From Diphasiastrum complanatum (lineage: Eukaryota > Streptophyta > Lycopodiopsida > Lycopodiales > Lycopodiaceae), in the NCBI GenBank assembly GCA_029204225.1, contig CM055093.1:35474525-35538524 (forward strand): a stretch of DNA of 64,000 bases, read 5' to 3'. A program made the position numbers and the translations under genes. Shown piece by piece: positions 60,655 to 64,000 of this stretch (positions are counted from its first letter, which is position 1; the number at the start of each line of letters is the position of its first letter). Below the pieces are notes generated by a model that saw nothing but the letters and a program-made list of their open reading frames with translations, did not search any database and was not told the origin of the DNA.

Positions 60655-61820
60655 GAACATCTTTTGGAAGATCTTCTTATGTACATGGAGCTATGCAAGT
60701 GGATGGATGTTATCTTGCTGTAAAATCAAGTAATGGATCTGGAAAAAAAAATTTGTTCAATGACTTTGATGATCAAGTTGAAGTTCAAGAGGTTGATCTC
60801 AAAGCGCTTCAACTAGTGAAAAGGGAAGTTGGCAATTTGGAGGCTAGTCAAGAGCATCAAAGGAGAGGTAATTTGGCAAAGGTGTTATGGATCTATTTTT
60901 GCAGCATATTGAAGACTCAAGTAAGGTCAAAGGAGCAGCAAGGAAGTGGTTGTTCAAGTTTACTTTACTTTTTCTATCTCATGTTTGAGCAATTTCATGT
61001 GGATGTGTGCAAATTGTCAAGATATGGTAAAACTAGCTACATTGGGGAGCATTGTTTTGATGTTGGATTTGTACTAGCATTCTTGGCTGATTTTGCTAAT
61101 GGAAATGAAGCTATTGGAGGTTCATTATGTCACTCATCCATGACTAAGTTCTCAAGTGTTGAGCTACTTGGTGCCAATACTTGGAGATTGTCAATTTTTG
61201 GTGAATTCATGGTCATTTTCTTGTGTCAAGTACATCTTGAAGATGGACTAGTGCAAACTACTTGGTTTATGGAGTCATGTGGTGCTGGATTTGCATCATT
61301 AATGTACTCACCTACTCATGGATTTCCAAGGTTTGATGGTTTCTTGTGGCAAGATGAAGATGGAGGCTCATTCATGGAGTATCATGGTGGATACAAGGCA
61401 ACAAAGGACAAAGGAGGAGGAGACATGCAAGCAAAAGTTGATCACTCACATTTATTGTTTGTTTGCTGTATTTTTCCAGAGAGTTCAGAGTTGGAAGCAT
61501 GGTGGAATCATTTCATTTACATTCTATTTGATTCTTCATGTTCTAGTCACATTTTTACATGTAAAATTGATGTAAGAAATAGTGAAGCATTCCCAAGTGG
61601 GACACTATTCTCTATATCAATTATGGTTGTTTCTATTTTGAACATTACATGATCATTGAAAGGAGATCTATTCTTAGGAAGAAGATCATTCTTATGATGG
61701 ATCAAAGTTCTATTGGCAAGAACTATGCTAGGAGCATTGGAAGCTAGGGAAAGCGAGTTTCGAGGTACATCATTGGAACTCAAGATTTTGGCATATTGTA
61801 TGAGGGTATCATCACCCTAA
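60655..61820 (+). other. Non-RT replacement block, copy 2
   Basis: About 1.16 kb between the RT entry and RNase H, in a frame open from 60381 to 61652 (423 codons overall), yet with no RT motif (no DVKTAF-like, no YVDD). Segments such as FEQFHVDVCKLSRYGKTSYI, NGNEAIGGSLCHSSM and WNHFIYILFDSSCSSHIF match the 6.76-7.59 kb block. Its long open frame is notable in such decayed DNA. The product, if any, is unknown. Confidence 0.75.
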
Positions 61821-62302
61821 TCTTTTTGGATTTCAGATTCGGACTATGCTGGAGATATAATGGATAGGAAATCCATTAGTTCTTATTGTATTTTCATAGG
61901 TGATGGAGCTATATCATGGATGTCAAAGAAACAAGCCACTATCTCATTGTCATCTAGTGAGGCCGAGTACAAAGCTCTTACACATTGCACAAAGGAGATG
62001 GTATGGATCAAGAGGAATGATCAAGGATCTTCACTTGCTGGATTTTTCAGAGAGCCCAATCATCTTTTGTGACAATCAATCACCCCAAAGAATGGCATCC
62101 AATCCTATCTTTCATGCTAGGAGCAAGCATATTGAGATACAATATCATTTGTGAGGGAGCGAGTCATTGCAAAGGAGGTGGAGCTTCAACATGTGTCCTT
62201 CAAGGGAATGTGTAGCTGATATCTTCACCAAAGGCATTGGAAAAGACTTGTTCATGAAGCATAGGACTTCACTTGGAGTATTATCAAAGTCTATGCTAAA
62301 AC
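61821..62302 (+). pseudogene. RNase H remnant and 3' end (element A)
   Basis: SDYAGDIMDRKSISSYCIF, GDGAISWMSKKQATISLSSS and EAEYKALTHCTKEMVWIK are standard copia RNase H motifs. They are followed, shifted, by ARSKHIEIQYHL and ADIFTKGIGKDLF. The first RNase H strand and the RT connection are lost to the replacement block. Confidence 0.88.
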
Positions 62303-62317
62303 TAGTTGAAGAGGGAG
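62303..62317 (+). promoter_or_regulatory. Polypurine tract of element A
   Basis: GTTGAAGAGGGAG directly before the 3' LTR start at 62318. Confidence 0.88.
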
Positions 62318-62988
62318 TGTGAAAGATTCAACTAGTTTCATCACATTTTGCAATATTTCCATATTTTGGCATATTGAGGCCAAAACTTGTTTTAGACTTA
62401 GAGGTTGACTTTTTCAAAGTTCATAGTCTATATTTCATTTAAATAAACACTTTTTGAAAGTGTGGGAAAGATAGCATGCGAGTTGAGTAGATCCAATTTT
62501 GAATAAGTTGGGTACATTGAATCTAGACCCCAAAATTGGTAGGGTTAGCATTTTGGTGGGAAAGCCAAGTGGCCATAATGGGTTTGGACACCTGCTATAA
62601 AAGGATGTACTCATGGAGAGAGTCATCTTCTATCCTCTTCTCTAATCATTCATTTCATGCTCTATACATGGTTCTCTTGGGTTCTACTATCCATTGGTGC
62701 ACTATCATTGGTGATTGCTTGCAACTTTCTATTGTGTTAGAGATGACCTATATTTGCTATTTTGGAATCCACACGTGTGAAAATATAGTAGCTTGCTGGT
62801 TTATGTGTCACGGACAGCAACAATACATAATCATTTCATTCAAGTTTGATCAAGTTCTATTAGTGTTTGCATCTCAAATTGTGTGTAGATGCTGATTTTT
62901 CTACATTGGTGAAATTGGTAGTGTATTTCTCTTTCTAACCAAAGATCATTCAAGTAGATTGGATCTTAAGGATCTGAAATCTTTCACA
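62318..62988 (+). repeat. 3' LTR of element A
   Basis: 671 bases, TGTGAAAGATT to AATCTTTCACA, with TATAAAAG at 62596-62603. It is followed by the TTCTA target duplication. Confidence 0.93.
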
Positions 62989-63093
62989 TTCTACATCAAT
63001 GCAAAATGTTAACACTATCTTAAATAGTTCTAACAATCTATTATAAACATTATCAAACATCAATCTATTATAAACACTATCACAATCTATTAT

Positions 63094-63095
<2 letters not shown>

Positions 63096-63185
<90 letters not shown>
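63096..63185. repeat. (CT)n microsatellite, one interruption
   Basis: About 45 CT units broken by one CCT near 63124. Confidence 0.95.
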
Positions 63186-63188
<3 letters not shown>

Positions 63189-63382
63189 AAACTTTAATTT
63201 TTTAAAAAAGACTCCAAAATCTTTCAATATCTTCAAGCATACATCTACACTTCACCTCTTCTCTCTCTTTCTCTCTCACAAATTACAATTCTAATAATCC
63301 TAAATCTACTATCCTAAATAATACTAATAATCTATTACAAGACCATCAAAACCATTTAATTCAATGCAACATTTTAAAAATA

Positions 63383-63490
63383 CTCTCTCTCTCTCTCTCC
63401 TTCTCTCTCTCTCTCTCTCTCGCTCTCTCTCTCTCGCTCGCTCTCTCTGCGCGATCTCCGACCTCGCTCGCTCTCTAGCTCTCTCTCTTC
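63383..63490. repeat. Imperfect (CT)n with CG interruptions
   Basis: CT repeats interrupted by CTCGCTCG and GCGCGATC steps. Confidence 0.9.
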
Positions 63491-64000
63491 TTAAAACAAA
63501 AAAATCCAACTCACAACCGCAAACAAACAAACAAAAATCAAGCACCAACCTCAAACAATGATCTTCAAGCACTGATCTTGAAGCACCCTCAAATATTGAT
63601 CTTCAAGCCCCTCAAGCACTGGTCTTCAATCGCCCTCAATCGCTCCAAAGAAGCTCAAATTATGCAAAAAACAAAGTGAGAGAGAAGCATTGGATCGCGC
63701 AAATTCGAAAATTGAAACAGACGGCGAAAATTCGATGTCCTCCAAACACGTCGGGAATCCGTACGTCTGTGCCCACGCAGCGCCCGGACAACAAGTACCA
63801 AATGTCATGGACAGGCTTTATGGATTGGCCGACTGTGGGACGCGGATCACCGTCGCTCGGCGGATTACATGTATTTTTTTTTGAAAATCTATATGGCAGG
63901 TCATATCAACGTCGGCAAGTCGGAATTGACATGTCGGATTCCGACGTAGCCTTTGAAAAATTCGGTTTGTCTTTGCCCCATATTTTTCCCTAATCGCCGA

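Larger units (their letters stand above)
56924..62988 (+). mobile_element. Copia element A, complete ends, RT replaced
   Basis: Both LTRs (56924-57574 and 62318-62988) have TGTGAAAGATT/AATCTTTCACA inverted ends. The flanking 5-mers TTCTA at 56919-56923 and 62989-62993 are identical, so this is one whole insertion. Inside are a primer site, gag, protease, integrase, the first few RT residues, a block of about 1.16 kb without RT motifs, an RNase H remnant and a polypurine tract. Lacking reverse transcriptase, it must have moved with enzymes from relatives, or the block entered later. Shared block homology at 6.76-7.59 kb favours the first. Confidence 0.93.
62994..64000. other. Right flank: CT-rich DNA, then a GC-richer end
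   Basis: Two CT tracts (63096-63185 and 63383-63490, the second broken by CG steps) and a GATCTTCAAGC(A/C)-type short repeat at 63560-63650. From about 63700 the base composition becomes GC-richer with many CpG. A plus-strand frame 63676-63993 stays open near the window end but has no recognised domain or clear start context, so it is not called as a gene. Confidence 0.5.

Noticed and set aside
60381-61652. 423-codon frame as an intact host gene
   Set aside because: It starts inside the integrase-RT linker of element A and lies between its LTRs; it is a fusion of retroelement remnants and the replacement block.
63676-63993. 105-aa plus frame near the window end
   Set aside because: GC-rich DNA keeps frames open by chance; no domain or promoter was recognised and the region is cut by the window edge. 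Another overlapping frame (63690-63884) is equally open.

Overview
This window is repeat-dominated nuclear DNA from a land plant. The evidence is the plant-type LTR retrotransposons (Ty1/copia and Ty3/gypsy polyproteins, primer sites for initiator tRNA-Met), very long (GA)n/(CT)n tracts, GT-AG introns and the absence of any prokaryotic gene organisation. The species cannot be named from sequence alone. Almost every long reading frame is a broken retrotransposon gene. The one convincing intact host gene encodes a small secreted eight-cysteine protein at 54772-55221 (+), in a GC-richer island with a TATA box and two short tandem duplications upstream.

Layout. 0.2-6.0 kb: a gypsy chromovirus (-) with both LTRs, inserted in a GT microsatellite. 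6.2-8.0 kb: the 3' part of a copia element (-) in which the reverse transcriptase region is replaced by an unrelated block. 8.0-9.1 kb: an LTR-like unit (family B) with a 147-bp GA tract. 9.1-9.8 kb: five tandem repeats of about 155 bp. 10.2-12.0 kb: GA-rich DNA, an LTR and a copia RNase H end. 13.3-16.0 kb: a decayed plus-strand reading frame with a coiled coil, not recognised. 16.1-25.8 kb: at least four truncated or deleted copia copies. 25.8-29.7 kb: an LTR-bounded unit (family C) with a primer site but no gag-pol; it contains an array of about 16 palindromes and a decayed gene with introns. 29.7-33.1 kb: a second family-B LTR and a copia gag-protease-integrase copy. 34.5-37.3 kb: a gypsy gag followed by unknown frames. 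38.4-40.5 kb: a copia 5' LTR with gag-protease. 41.0-47.1 kb: a copia element (-) with two LTRs that splits the reverse transcriptase of an older copia. 49.25-51.65 kb: a small gag-only element with a perfect CTACT target duplication. 52.6-53.35 kb: a foldback repeat. 54.4-55.2 kb: the secreted-protein gene. 56.92-62.99 kb: a copia element (+) with both LTRs and a perfect TTCTA target duplication; it also has the reverse transcriptase replaced by the block seen near 7 kb.

How it fits together. Most elements are non-autonomous or dead: stops typical of C-to-T decay (CAG to TAG, CGA to TGA), frameshifts, and deletions joining gag to integrase or LTR to gag. Two copies share the same non-coding replacement of the reverse transcriptase, so that chimera probably multiplied using enzymes from relatives. 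The most unusual structures are the palindrome array tied to the introns of a decayed gene, the shared replacement block, the gag-only element, the foldback repeat and the orphan cysteine-rich secreted protein.
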